Positions 11,501 to 23,139 of a DNA stretch of 64,000 nt are shown here, piece after piece; within the stretch, counting starts at the first letter, position 1; each line of letters opens with the position of its first letter. The notes below the pieces were generated by a model. That model ran no database searches. It worked only from the letters and a program-made list of their open reading frames with translations, and was not told the origin of the DNA. Location of the stretch: the NCBI GenBank assembly GCA_000328365.1, contig KB304960.1, forward strand, positions 103,036 to 167,035. Reading direction: 5' to 3'. Position numbers and translations under genes: made by a program. The stretch is from Capitella teleta. Taxonomy: Eukaryota > Annelida > Polychaeta > Capitellidae.

Positions 11501-14500
11501 TGGCCCAATTAGTAATTAAAAGCTCGCAATTCATGCTGAGAGAACGTAGGTTTTTTTGGGGTTTTTTTTTTTTTTTCAATTAAGGCTGATGATAATGGAT
11601 GTGTGAAAGCACTCTGGATATGCACACACATGCACACACCTGTGTGCTATGCACACGAGGAGAAAGGATGAATGCATTGACTCCAATGCCTTCGAAATAT
11701 CAATAAGCTTTTAGCCTAAATTGGTGATCATTCTACTCAAAGGACAGTAATAACAATCTCAAGAATACAAATGCAACATCTGCTCCATGTACAATTGCAC
11801 AACACCCAACACTCGTGTTATGTCATTGCTGTGTAAACATAAGAGTCGGATACATGATCCTCTCGGAGGCAACATCGTCTGATGCTAAATTGCAGCGACC
11901 GCAGTTCTCGGTAGAATTCACTCTTTCGTTAGATGAGCCGCCATGGCTGCTTTTTGCTCTGTATTTTTTCATTTCAACAGAACCGTTGCGAGAATTTTAC
12001 TTCCATAAACCTCTTAAATCAAACGTTAAGATGTTTTATGATACAATGGAGGAGGAAACTATGAATTTACAGCGCGTGCAAGCTTTTGGAAGATTTTGAA
12101 GTATATTCACCATTGTTTAACTCAACAACGCATTGTATTGTAGAGGAAAGGACAGAGGAATTTTATACGTTCATCCCGGAACAATACAATTGTATGATCA
12201 ACATATATTATATGTAACATAAGTGTTCATTTCAAAAAATAACAATGCACACTTGAAAGAAAAGATCATAGAAAAAAAGTGAATTGCATATATCATAGTT
12301 CCTGATTAAAACATCTCAAGAAATAGAAGAATAATTATTCAATTACACGCCATTTGTCTTAAAAAGAATGCCAAGATTGCATTGATAATTAACAGTACTT
12401 ATATACTGCATGCTAATTAGAATACCACGAATACTGCACAAATTAACTCAGTAATTGCTAGTAATTATTCATCCTTTTATAGAAGCGTGTAGAATTTGCC
12501 GGAAGGAACGGAAAAAAATAAATATAAAAAAAAACAGAAAGATTCCATAATTTTCCTTTTTCTTGGAAAATCTAGCGACTGAAAAATTGCACGAATCGGC
12601 TCCGGAATATTGACCGCTTCGACAACGGATATTGAATGGTTCGGTTGAGCAGATGCTGGCCTCAGATGCCACAGATTAAAGCAGATAAGAAGCCCTGGGC
12701 AGTCCCCTGACATCCAGGCCCCTTAGGGCTGTTAACCCTGTGCATATACTATACAACAAGACAACGGTACCACCCAACCCAGGAGCGAAATTTTAATTTA
12801 AAATCAACATCAGGAAAAAGTGAAAAATTGCATCAGAATTTATTTGCATTTAAATAAAATAAAACAAAATAAAATTACATTTGACTTTTACACATGAGAG
12901 ATTTTAAATTAATGTGGCTATAAAATTATCAAAATAAGCAATAAACTTCACATTACTCATAATACAACATTGCTCACAGATGCCTTCAATGATCAGCATT
13001 TGATCACAATGCAAAGAGGTCAAGCAGAAAATATCCTGTAACATGTGTTGAAGGAAAATATGAAGGAGCTCAGTTCAGCCAGGGCGTGGTTTGTATATGA
13101 AGGGATGGTCACCCCTACAAGGGGAAAGGTCAAAGAAACACAATTGACACAATTGATGGATCTCTGACCTTTTTGTACTAAAGCACATCCAGGCCACAGC
13201 ACACGATTCTTCCGCTCAATTTAACTTGAAAACTAAAGCACTGCAACTGGTAAAGTAAACAGGCGTTTTTACCGAGCCCCTATTGAGCACTTCTATGGAT
13301 TAGACAGTATGGGTGATAAAACGCATTTTATGCAATTTTTAGCCGTCACTAAGTGCACGAAATGTCACCTCTCTTGGGCATAAGCATCACAGGCGATAAA
13401 GCAAGTCATGCAGCAAACGACTCCTCATCATTATTACTTTAATCCCAATAATAAGTCAATCAATACATGTAATATTATCAAAAGCAACAGGGCACACGTG
13501 ATACACCTTATCGAGATATCTTCAATTGTTATCGTCATGTATACATATTAACTCCGAACTTGCAACAGTCAAAGGTTCTTTGATCAAGAGAGATTAACTA
13601 GAGACACGTTGAAGAGGTGACCAATGTCATGAAAGCATTGAATTATTTTTATAACATGAAAGGATATCAGGTAGGCGTTCCAAGCCTTAAAAGCCATTCT
13701 ATGATTCAGAAGCTCAAAGCTAAACATAACACCCCACGGAGGTCAAACTTGTGAAAGACCCCTAACAGAGAGAAATTCTTGTTAGTTTCGGATCTCAGCA
13801 TATGAACGTCTCTTAGAGCCATACGTGAGTCACAAGAACTCGCAGAATGTCGTGAGATTTAAATTCCAATTAAGAGCTCGCTTTTTCTAAGAACAATGAA
13901 ATGCCAGAACTATCGGCTTTCCACTCTTGTCAATGCAATTCAATAGCACATGATCTGCAAGTAATCATTCAGTGCGGAAAGGTAACGACGACTTGACGTA
14001 TTACTGCGTGTAAACCGATCGAGCATTACCTGGAGAGGGGATCTTTAATAATCAGTTCACAGGACAGTGCCACTAAATAGCCCTCCAACTCAGCAGTACA
14101 CTTGCACTTAGATTCATGATTCATGAACAGACGCCACGAATTCCAAGCCAATAAGGAAGAAGAGTTACGTCACGCGATGAATGAGTGAAATGCTTTCCAG
14201 AAGCGTCTGTTTGCGTAGCTTTGAAAAGGGGCATGCTTAGTACTACTAGTAGGCAGAAATCGAATACATGTACTGCAACAATATAATATAAATCCCCTTT
14301 TACGGAATTAGCGTACATTGGGGTAACTTGATCATGGGATCCACGGAGATGGACGCATGATGTCCACCTGCGCGTCCTGTAATGGACTAAATTGAGAGAT
14401 GGGATCGTCCTTACAGAGGGGTGTCAGGTTAACACTGGGCAATGGGCCTCGTGGGCATAAGGATGTCAACCTGTATGTGTGAGATTGCGAGTGGAGGCGT

Positions 14501-17500
14501 ATAGCAATGCGACACTAACAGCTGATGCAGCGAACTAATCATCTTAATAGAAGTCTTATCAGAACACTTGGTAACTGATTCTACACGTAGATAGCATGTT
14601 GCATGTCATATGAAACCTCTCACAATTAACATATAATTAACATATAATTAACATATAACCAATAGCAATCAGAAGAACTAAGAATTCTGCACATCAACTA
14701 AGAATTACATAATATAAACAACACAAGCAGAAGCATCAATAGTTCAATACATAACGAATAATGAAATAAAATCAGCGTAGAGCAGGATGTTCTTTGAGTT
14801 TCTTCAAGTTTTCACTTTTGGCGTTACTCTTGGCACTTGTCTTGTCATTGGTCAAACTCATGTGTGAGCGACGGTGGTGCTCCTTGGCTTCCGCTTTGGC
14901 TGAAGACGAGCGTCCCATAACAAACACCTGGATGCCACAAATATCCACAGTGCGTGGAATGGCGTCCGGCTTGAAGTATGTCGTGTATAAAATCTTGCGC
15001 TTCTCCGACTCTATGCTTTTACCGTGATACTCCAGGTAGTCTCGCAGGACTCCAGCAATCGTCCCAAACTGCCCCATCACTTCTTCAACCTGTTCCTCGG
15101 ATATGAAATTCGGAACATTATCCAAGGTCAGAGTGAAGTACTGTCCGTTCTCGGGGACGAAGCCGAGCGGTACTCCCTTGATGAGGACGCGCCGCTGCTT
15201 CACACTCTCCTCCAAACGCGTGATGCCGGCCAGGGTTTGCAGAGTGACACGAATGACCCCTTTGCGCTCGCCCAGCAGCTGCGTCATGCTGGCCACGTCA
15301 GGAGCGTCGATGAACTCCAGGACGGCGTTGACCATCTCGCGGTCGGTGTACGAGACCGGGGTGTAGGGTCGCAGGTATCGCGTGTACTCGTTGTACTGCT
15401 GCAAAATAGCTGTCTCCATCGTGTGGCCCCAATCTCCCGACTGGCGCAAGATTTTGCAAAATCCAATCAGATAATGGAAGGGCTCCCTTGGGATGCCACG
15501 ATCGACCGCACGCCAAAAAAGGCTCAGGCCCAGTACCCTGGGACGGCTGCACCCACACAGAATCAATGGTAGAAATCAAATATGAGGAACTTCATGCTTT
15601 TGTGCCATCAGCGCATTGACTTTTTGTCGCCTGATGCAAGGCAATAAATGCCCCGAATCAAACTGATGGCCAGAGTAATTGTAGGGATTACATAACCTGA
15701 CAACTTGTCCAGTTTGATCCTCAACTGTTTGCGAATCAACGGGTGTGAATTACAAGAATGATGGATATACGACCCCCGAGGTATCCAATTGCAAACAAGC
15801 AAATTGAACATTCCAGATCCAAGTCAAAACAGCAAACATGGAATGAACTCAAACATCTCTTTTTCTCAGAAGAATTTATGGAGATGTCTTCTGCACTGAT
15901 GGTGATCACAAAATAGGCTGCTTCCAGAAGACGAGCAAAATTGATGCAAAAATAAAGGGGATCATCTTCACAAGATAAGATCACCCCCTGATTCATTGCG
16001 TCGTTTTGTTATTGAAATCATTTATAATCAAATGAGGCAACGCACGAAATACTCAGCCTATAAGGCTCACTTATTACACTTTTGTATTTAATGCTAATAT
16101 TACATTTACATAACATGGCACCATGATTTTAATACTTTCAAATCCAGACTCAAAACTCATCTGTTTTAAATATGTTTTAATAGTTGAGCGCATTTACTAA
16201 AAGCTAATATACCTAATGGGGAAAATCCTGTCCGAGTCCTAACCACATGATTGTCATAATCAAGGCAAAAAGCCCTCGCATTCCCCAGTGGATGTACAGA
16301 TCGTAGTAGAAAGGGGCGATATTTGGCAGCCCCATCAGCCAATCAGCATTAAATATGCATGATGAGAAGGTGTCAACATGACGCAACTGTCAGAACAGAA
16401 TTACGAAATGTTGTGATCGCTTCAGACGTAACAGATTAAATCACAGTCAGGTGATCATTGATACATAGCACCTCTCAGCTCGCTTCGCAGGTGGAATAAA
16501 GCGGCCAATGGATCATCCAATGCCTCCGATCGGATTGGCTTTCAATTGCACACTCAGTCGGCCTGGCACTGGAGGCATTCGAGGAGTCGTTATGCAGTAC
16601 AATGCAAACACTGTTGAGTTTAAATTTAGATGATTGAATTCTACTTGTAATTAACCTCCACTAAATACTAGATTTGCATAGAATCATGTTAACATGATAA
16701 CAAACTACATAAAATGTAACAGAGATAGCGGAGGACTTGACAGGATAGCAAATACTTGAATGGTATGAATATATGGTACCCCACCCTCAAGATACCCGAT
16801 GAAGTTGTTCAATTCAGGGCAGAAATAAAACAATAAAGATCGAGAGCCCAGTTTACAACAACTCAACCAGGAACTATCTGTAGTCCTGACAAATAAGTCA
16901 AATAAATCAAATAAAAAAAATAAAAATAAAACAGAAGAGAATGGCTGAAGGCAAAACTGAAAAGAGACATGAAATATATTGCCAGATATATTTGCCCTCA
17001 GCAGAAGACGCAGCAGGCAAAAATATAGAACAAAGCTCTGTTACACTTGAATGGTTTTTGGAATATCCACACACAAACTGCCAATGTTCATTTAATTCTC
17101 CATGAATATTTCCCTTCGTCAGATAACATACATTCATTTCACAAGCAGCAAAACAGCCAGATATGAATGGCCAACGTTTTGATTACTTGATGGCAAAGGA
17201 GATGAACATTTTCCCCTTCAACAAAACAGTACAATGGATGCAACATTTGTATTCCCCTCTTGGATTCTATTCTTCAAGTATTGCTTCTCTTTTAACTAGA
17301 GCGCATGTATGTAGTAATTGTCTTATCAGTTTTAATATCACCAGATATAAAATTAAATAATTTGAAGAAGTGGAATGCTCAGTACACCCGATGGACGATG
17401 GTGTATCACCAATCCAAGGTTGGATGTCACAGTATGCCAGCTGCGATGGTTTTGGGCTAATCCTATTGCCTCGATGCAATTGGCAGGTGATGTTTGCCCA

Positions 17501-18839
17501 CGATATGTTCTGGTTTTACATCTTTAAGTTCCTTTCCATCCAGAAAATTTTGCTTAAAACCCATTTCCCAAATTGTGTAGCTAAAAGTGATCGAACATTG
17601 CATCTGAAAACCCATCTGGTCTAGAAGAGATGTGTTGGATGGGAATCTGAATCAGGATTTTCTGTGGAAGTGACTCGTGTCGTTCCAATCTTAAGTATTC
17701 TGCTGGAACATTACATCACAAACGCCTGCAGCCAGTCTTTCATTAACCGGGATAACGACAACGTCCAGGTTTTGGGCACTGTAGAGGAGTACACCAGAAA
17801 TAGCTATACCATGCGCTTTAATAATAATAGAGGAAACACAAACGCCAGGGTCAAACCGCTGACATCAGAACCATAGCACTCCCAAAAAAATCTTGAACAT
17901 AAACCATCTCGATGTTACATGTAAAATGAACAATCTAAATGAACTAAGTCCACATTCAGAAGAGAGGTTTCATTAGCAAATATTAAATACTCAAATAGGC
18001 CCACAAATGGCGGAGGTAAAAAATATAATCAGATAATGAATTATGAATATTACTGTAACTAACAGGGTTCCCAGGGCTAGCTGTGCAAGCATGCCACTAC
18101 CTGTGCATTCCACCCAGCAGAGACAACAGCGAGAGAACCTTCTCCGTTGCTGGCAGTGTGGCGGATGACAAAAGATCCCGCCTTTCCCCCCGCTAATTTG
18201 GAAATGTTGGTTTTTCTTGCAATCAATAAGAACAAAATGTCTAAATAAAATAAACAATAATTTAAATACTCAATAAAAGATGCATGAAACATATCCATGG
18301 TTGCTGCTTCATTCAATTAAGTTATTAGCTTACACATTAATTTGTTGACAGGCGTTTTGACTACAAGAGTGTTTTTGGTTTTTTCTATGAGGTTCTCGAT
18401 CCGGGTTCCGGCAAATTTTAAATTCCGTGCATCCCTAAATATAATTTTATGCATGTATTATGAATTTGTGACTAAAATCAGCAAAACTTAAGTTAATTGG
18501 GGTGTGTACTGTGTACCGTCACACTGACACTGAGTGACTGACTGTATGTGTGTCAGTGTGTGCCATGCAATTTTAAATACCGTGCAGCCCTAGTTTATCA
18601 ACATGGACAGTATAATCAAAAGAGGAGATGTTAGGCAGAGATGTGACCAGGTTCCAGGAATTCAGTCAGCGCAACATGACAAGTGATTCCATCATAAGTT
18701 GTTTAGTATTTGACTCATTGACGACGAAGTAAGTTGACAATGACAACTGTCAACTGAACTGTCAGCAGAAGATATAGCGTAAAACCGAACTCACCTGATT
18801 CGCTTTGTTAATTTGCTTTTTAAATCCAGCTATCGACAT
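2575..18839 (-). CDS. SH3GL: Endophilin A (BAR plus SH3 protein), 10 or 11 coding exons
   Basis: Endophilin bends membranes and recruits dynamin and synaptojanin during clathrin-dependent and fast endocytosis; it acts at the plasma membrane and synaptic terminals. Coding exons on the minus strand are 18839-18795 ([15 protein letters not shown]), 11047-10979, 7008-6936, 6875-6732, 6672-6539, 6483-6417, 5191-5091, then either 4819-4716 or 4608-4505, then 3752-3556, optional 3281-3237, and 2771-2575. The protein is 376 aa, or 391 with the optional exon. Residues 1-245 form the N-BAR domain ([18 protein letters not shown] and GRRLDFD are visible). A Ser/Thr/Asn-rich linker follows, then a C-terminal SH3 with ALYDF, DENWYEG and GFFPVNYV. 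Splice phases agree at every junction. The amphipathic N-terminal helix is encoded alone in exon 1, 7.7 kb from exon 2. The closest family is SH3GL1/2/3; which vertebrate paralogue it matches cannot be decided. Confidence 0.95.
3237..3281 (-). other. 45-base cassette exon of endophilin with a DPF motif
   Basis: Flanked by a CTCTAG acceptor and a GTAAGA donor, phase 1 on both sides, so it can be skipped or included without changing frame. It encodes [15 protein letters not shown] in the linker before the SH3 domain. DPF is the peptide by which many endocytic proteins bind the AP-2 alpha appendage. Inclusion is inferred from splice signals and frame; no transcript is available. Confidence 0.75.
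4256..4352 (-). repeat. tRNA-derived SINE or tRNA pseudogene
   Basis: On the minus strand a box A (TAGCTCAGAGGTA, about 4347-4336) and a box B (GGTTCGATTCC, 4312-4302) are present. The D stem GCTC/GAGC and an anticodon stem with loop CTTTCAA (UUC, Glu-like) are visible. The variable region and T stem do not fold, and box A to box B spacing is short, so this is a retroposed tRNA-like sequence and not a working tRNA gene. It lies in an endophilin intron. Confidence 0.6.
4505..4608 (-). other. Endophilin alternative exon 8b (BAR helix)
   Basis: 104 bases, acceptor TTAG, donor GTAGGT, entering in phase 0 and leaving in phase 2. It encodes [20 protein letters not shown] and 14 further residues, matching the last long BAR helix of endophilins. 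It is the downstream member of a homologous exon pair with 4716-4819. Confidence 0.88.
4716..4819 (-). other. Endophilin alternative exon 8a (BAR helix)
   Basis: 104 bases, acceptor CCCAG, donor GTACGA, same phases and same length as 4505-4608. It encodes [20 protein letters not shown] and 14 more residues. The two exons can be aligned without gaps and share the EQxSxL, F(I/V)E, YHQ and AD(T/I)LQ positions. Only 107 bases of intron separate them. Including both would shift the frame. Confidence 0.88.
8051..8127 (+). promoter_or_regulatory. Promoter-like motif cluster inside endophilin intron 2
   Basis: Within 77 bases there are TGAGTCA (8051, AP-1 type), CACGTG (8063, E-box), CCAAT (8087) and CTATAAATAG (8118), which serves as both a TATA-like element and a perfect MEF2 consensus. 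The order resembles a core promoter pointing along the plus strand; the palindromic motifs would also serve minus-strand transcription. It could drive an internal endophilin promoter, an antisense RNA or act as an enhancer. No downstream ORF supports it. Confidence 0.3.
9701..9746. repeat. GGA-rich simple repeat
   Basis: A run of GGA/GAA triplets that produces artificial Gly/Arg or Leu-rich reading frames. Non-coding, intronic. Confidence 0.85.
11048..14771. other. Endophilin intron 1, 3' half, no gene seen
   Basis: AT-rich sequence with no ORF that I can support. A small run of repeated ATAATTAACAT units lies at about 14628-14660. Confidence 0.5.
14772..15419 (-). CDS. Unidentified intact 216-aa ORF nested in endophilin intron 1
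   Basis: An uninterrupted frame begins at ATG 15419 (ACG before the ATG puts A at -3) with [20 protein letters not shown] and ends at a stop next to 14772 ([10 protein letters not shown]). Open frame extends further upstream to about 15566 but starts there only at a TTG; a CAG acceptor-like site at about 15550 could mean an upstream exon. The block is clearly more GC-rich than the intron around it. The middle ([17 protein letters not shown], then a segment ending [14 protein letters not shown]) resembles RRM-like nucleic-acid-binding modules seen in transposon-derived ORFs. The C-terminal 45 residues are Lys/Ser-rich. No zinc knuckle, reverse transcriptase or repeat ends lie nearby. It could be a domesticated or recently retroposed gene; function unknown. 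Confidence 0.5.
   Translation of the reverse strand: METAILQQYNEYTRYLRPYTPVSYTDREMVNAVLEFIDAPDVASMTQLLGERKGVIRVTLQTLAGITRLEESVKQRRVLIKGVPLGFVPENGQYFTLTLDNVPNFISEEQVEEVMGQFGTIAGVLRDYLEYHGKSIESEKRKILYTTYFKPDAIPRTVDICGIQVFVMGRSSSAKAEAKEHHRRSHMSLTNDKTSAKSNAKSENLKKLKEHPALR
15420..18100. other. Endophilin intron 1, middle, no confident gene
   Basis: AT-rich DNA. Short frames at 17370-17880 on both strands have some coding-like composition but no recognisable domain or consistent splice sites, so they are not called. Confidence 0.4.
18101..18192 (-). other. Isolated SH2-like exon
   Basis: A 92-base open segment on the minus strand lies between an AAATTAG acceptor and a CAG/GTAGTG donor. It reads [20 protein letters not shown] followed by [10 protein letters not shown]. 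This matches the SH2 beta-B/beta-C core, G-(S/T)-F-(V/L)-(I/V)-R followed by a Ser-rich loop and a beta strand; the Arg would be the phosphotyrosine-binding residue. I found no neighbouring exons for the rest of an SH2 domain. It may be a stray exon of a nested gene, a pseudogene fragment or chance. Confidence 0.3.
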
Positions 18840-18958
18840 GATAATAGATGAATATGTGACCCCTTTCACCGGTCAGTTCAACATAAATCACAAGGAGACT
18901 TTAATCCAATTATTTTCACAGAATAGAGCTCTGATTTTTCACAAATGCGGAACTGCTG

Positions 18959-18966
18959 TGACGTCA
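18959..18966. promoter_or_regulatory. CRE palindrome upstream of endophilin
   Basis: A perfect TGACGTCA lies about 120 bases upstream of the endophilin ATG, where a proximal promoter would be expected if the 5' untranslated region is short. CREB/ATF binding is the established reading of this motif; its use here is inferred. Confidence 0.4.
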
Positions 18967-19352
18967 CTACGAGGAGGACCGCAGCAAATAAATAAGTTTA
19001 TCAAGGCATTTCCATATTTGCTACAAATAGGAGTTAGTAAGTTTGTCTCTCGCGTCCACGCACCGAACTAGTCAGCTAAATAACGATTGTAAACCATTGT
19101 ACTTCCACAGTACAAGAACCACAGTTATCATATCATGGTCATTCGCCAGTACTTGAGAGTTATCAACAGATATGCATGCACCAATTAGTCGGCAATCAGT
19201 CATTAGTCCACAGAATAATCAGATGAGATGTCATATGCCTTCTCAGAAGTTTACATAACAAGCAGATATATAAATTGATTGAATTTTTTATTTGTGTAGC
19301 GCCAAAGTTTCCAATAAAATTGCTCAGTTGGACTTAAAATAATAGTAAATAA

Positions 19353-19716
<364 letters not shown>

Positions 19717-19754
19717 TATTTTCGCGAATGAATTTGCACATTTAGAAGAAGAAG

Positions 19755-19826
19755 AAAAACAAAAACAAACAAACAAACAAACAAACAAACAAACAAACAA
19801 ACAAATAAACAAACAAACAAACACAT
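19755..19826. repeat. CAAA microsatellite
   Basis: Tandem CAAA/CAAATA units just beyond the TA tract and before a LINE remnant. Confidence 0.9.
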
Positions 19827-20044
19827 AATAAATGGCAAATAAGCAAAAGCAAGTCCTTATCGCCGATTGGAAACATCTTCCGCTCGAGGAAAGTATGTCA
19901 GACCTTCGACAGATACACCTCAAGCAGAAGATGCCTCGCCTCGGCGATGCTCAGGAAGGAGAACGAATGGCCCCTGACGACATGAGCATATAATAAATAA
20001 AAGGATAGTTAAAAAAGAAAAACATAACATATTGTAAGTGCACA

Positions 20045-21060
20045 TCATACATTATACCTTACCTTAAGGTAGCTTAAGTATTTCTTGTCACAAGCAGTAA
20101 AATAGCCTTTCATACCAGATCCTCGAGGGGAGGGAGGGGGTTGTTTGTTTTTGAAAGAGATTAAGGATGGTGTACAGGATACTTCTTCTGGTAAATCATT
20201 CCAGGTGTTACTTATGCTGTTGCGAAAAAATGCTGGCGCTATCTGGTTGTATTGCAAGATATAGGAGTTTTCTTTTATGGCGCCTGGAGATTGCTGAGTG
20301 AGTGAGAAAAGCACAGAATAGTTTATAATCGTAAATGCTAGAGAATATCTTGAAGGTTTCTATTAGATCTCCCTATAATCTTCGGAAAGTAAGAGTTGGT
20401 ACTTTCAGTAGTTTTAGTATTTCTGGCTAGTGTTTGTGAACCAGGGTCTAGTTTGGTGGCTCTGCGCTAGATACTTTCAACTTTTTCAGTGTTTCTTCTT
20501 TAGCTTGGGGACCAAACTGGGTCACCATTCTCATACTGGGGTCTCACAAGTCCAGTATATAATTTATTAAATGAATAAATGTTTTTGCATCAAGATGGAT
20601 AAAAGATCTATGTGTGATGTCCATAATTATGTGTGGTTTTTGAAATCTGAAATCAAATTCATCCTGAATTGCAAGGTCTTTCTCTTTCTTGGGAAGCACA
20701 GGGTGGTCCTCTTTCCCTCTGGACTCATCATCTGGTATGCATTTCTATCTGTTGAGTGGGGCTTGATTCTGAGGGTTGTGCCCTTTTTCAAGTGGAAAAA
20801 AAGCAACCCCTTTTGCGACCATCTCATTCAGCTTGTCAAGGTGGTGTTGATTTGGCTTATGATTCTTTGTAATATTTCTGCATCATCTGTGTACAGCACC
20901 ATAATTTGATGTAATGTTGTCTGGCATGTTGTAGATGTAAATGATGAAAAGGACAGGGCCCAGAACTGAGCCCTGTGATACTCCACTCATGACGTGTGAT
21001 AGTGATGATGATGCACCTTCGATTCTAGTGATTTGGCTATGATCAGTCAAGAAATAATAT
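20045..21060 (-). mobile_element. 5'-truncated LINE, reverse transcriptase 3' part, decayed
   Basis: Read on the minus strand, 20990-20900 gives [19 protein letters not shown], the conserved reverse-transcriptase motif that precedes the catalytic site in jockey/CR1/RTE-like LINEs. The frame then decays with stops and shifts, and reappears as a C-terminal piece near 20314-20045 (NSISNTWNDLPEEVSC and a Lys-rich tail). No endonuclease is present. The 5' side ends at an AAT microsatellite. Clade not resolved. Confidence 0.7.
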
Positions 21061-21102
21061 TAATAATAATAATAACGGTAATAATAATAATAATAATTTA
21101 TT
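21056..21102. repeat. AAT microsatellite
   Basis: Imperfect (ATA)n/(AAT)n tract at the truncated end of the LINE remnant. Confidence 0.9.
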
Positions 21103-21518
21103 AATTGCTTGAGGGCTAAAATGCATGAAGGTGTTTCTAAGCCCCCTTAAGTGTCATGCATCAGGAGCTGAATAAGAAAGCTACGTGGGCCTGCACTTTT
21201 GCCATCGTTTGTGTCAGTGAACAGACGAGGAGATCCTACAGCAGGCAGAAAAGCTGGGTGAGAAAGATAATTACACTGTTATCTTAAAAGATCTGGAGGA
21301 ATTTGTAAGCCCCTAGCACTCGATACATAGAAGATTGAGCTGAGTACTTCTATTTAAAGCACATCATGGCTGGCCGCAACAGAAGACAGATTGCGACCCT
21401 AAGGTGCAGCCCTACTGGAACAGCAAGGATGACATCACCCTTGAAAATGGCATCTTATTCAGAAACATCCAGCTGATCATCCCTGAAGCTCTCCAGTGAA
21501 GGATCTTAACCCTGCTAC

Positions 21519-22883
21519 CAGTGTACGAAATTAGGGGTAACACGGTAATGTGGTGTTACCATATTTTCCGCTGCGTTACCAAAAGTCTTGAACATGGTCA
21601 TGTGCCGCGATACCAACATTTTCCAAAAACAAAAAAGATTGAAAGTCGGCTTAGTTATGTATTATACATGTATAGGCCTAATAACGCATCATAGGAAAGA
21701 TAATTGTCAGAATGAGGAAGATGAATGATGTATTGAGTGATCTTTTGGTCATTTCTAGTATTACTTTTTTGTGTGTCTGCATCATGTTTTCTGGTCATTA
21801 AGGTCTGGATGTATTTTTTATATGATTATTTCTAGCATTACTGTTTGTATCTATATATGATGTTTTCTGGTCTTTAGGATCTGAGTTACGAGTAAGTGAT
21901 TTATCTTTTATTCTCCAGTATTGCTTTTTGCATCTTAGTGTATGCCTGGATCTCAATTGCTGATTACTTTTATTGCTACTTGTTTGCTGGTCTCTTTTTT
22001 CTTCTGGTCATTAGGATCTGAACCTCATTTGTTGGTTTCTTTTTGTATTAAAGGGAGGGAGAACTGGTTAAAAATGGACTTTGAGTCGTTATTTGATGCA
22101 CCAAAAATGATTCCTATGCCTGGCCCACACAAGAAATATCATCGCTAACGATTTCGCGGGAGATATATTGCTAACTAGGCATGACGTCAGCAGCTGTGAT
22201 GAAACACCGAGTTCCTCATCTTTTACAATGGGCCTCGTCATATCAGCGTGTCCTGCAACTAAACCCCTTGATATTTTTTTAATTTTCTTTTCGGAAATAG
22301 ATAGAATAATCATTTTGCCACCAGTCAGGCGCGAAAAAAAAATATTTTTCGCTATTTTTCTTATTTTGACAAGCGATTTTCTAGGACACCTACCATGTTT
22401 CTCATCCTGAAACAGTAAAAAGGTCAGCCAGAGTGCACCACGCTTGCGCTTTCGTTTCGTAAACAACAGAGATGTCCTTTTATGGCGAAGATGCTCTGCT
22501 CTGATTGGCTGAAATCGATAGCTTCATGAGGGGAACGGGACCAATCAGCCATCATCCAAACCAAGCCATCAGCTGACGTTTGCCTCCTATACTTCGCAAT
22601 GGCAGCCATTCTCCCATAGGCGCAATGCTAACCCCAATATTCGGAATGCATTATTTCCTTACGCTTGCATCCAGGCAGGGTGTTTTTGGCACGGAATGCT
22701 ATCAATTGGTGCTATGAGTCAATAGAACATCACTTAAAATTTAGTTCCCCATCCCTGGCAATTGGTCGGCCTTGTGTTACGCGTTGATTTTTTTCAAGTT
22801 ACCAGATTTATTTTCAGGTTACCGAATTCCAAATCATGGTAATCTGCAAAGTTACCACTCCCAAATTTTAATTTCATTCACTG
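21519..22883. mobile_element. hAT-like non-autonomous element inside the Gypsy relic
   Basis: The left end reads CAGTGTACGAAATTA, and the right end is the complement of CAGTGAATGAAATTA, forming terminal inverted repeats. The flanking 8-mers CCTGCTAC (21511-21518) and TCTGTAAC (22884-22891) agree at 5 of 8 places, consistent with a decayed 8-base target duplication of the hAT class. The interior has no transposase. It is interrupted by MITE copy 2; without that insertion it is about 660 bases long. Confidence 0.6.
22048..22756 (-). mobile_element. TTAA-flanked MITE, copy 2 (inverted)
   Basis: Same family as 226-938, 705 bases, opposite orientation. TTAA is kept on the left (22048-22051) but the right flank reads GGCA, so the duplication there has mutated or the copy has been rearranged. 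It lies within the hAT-like element, making it the youngest layer of this nest. It carries TGACGTCA at 22182-22189. Confidence 0.85.
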
Positions 22884-23139
22884 TCTGTAACACAAGTGTC
22901 ACCTGGGGGAAGAGATTTGCCTACTCCTTGCAAGAACAACTATTTACTGGCCTAACTACACAGAGGATATCAGGCAGGAGGTGCGAAACTGCACTGCATG
23001 CCAGGCCACGAGACCCAGCCAAAAACGAGAAGAACTAGTCCAGCATGAAGTACCAGCTGGACCATGGAAACATATCAGCATCGACTACTTCATACAGCAA
23101 TACACAGCAGTGCTTGCAGACTGCCAACTACTACTCACG

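Noticed and set aside
15420-15566. N-terminal extension of the nested 216-aa ORF
   Set aside because: Open but begins at TTG; kept only as a possible upstream exon.
17370-17880. Coding-looking frames in endophilin intron 1
   Set aside because: No recognisable domain, inconsistent frames and no splice sites.
18390-18600. Repeated words AAATNCCGTGCANCCCTA at two points
   Set aside because: Possibly ends of a small transposon, but both are in the same orientation and no target duplication could be found.
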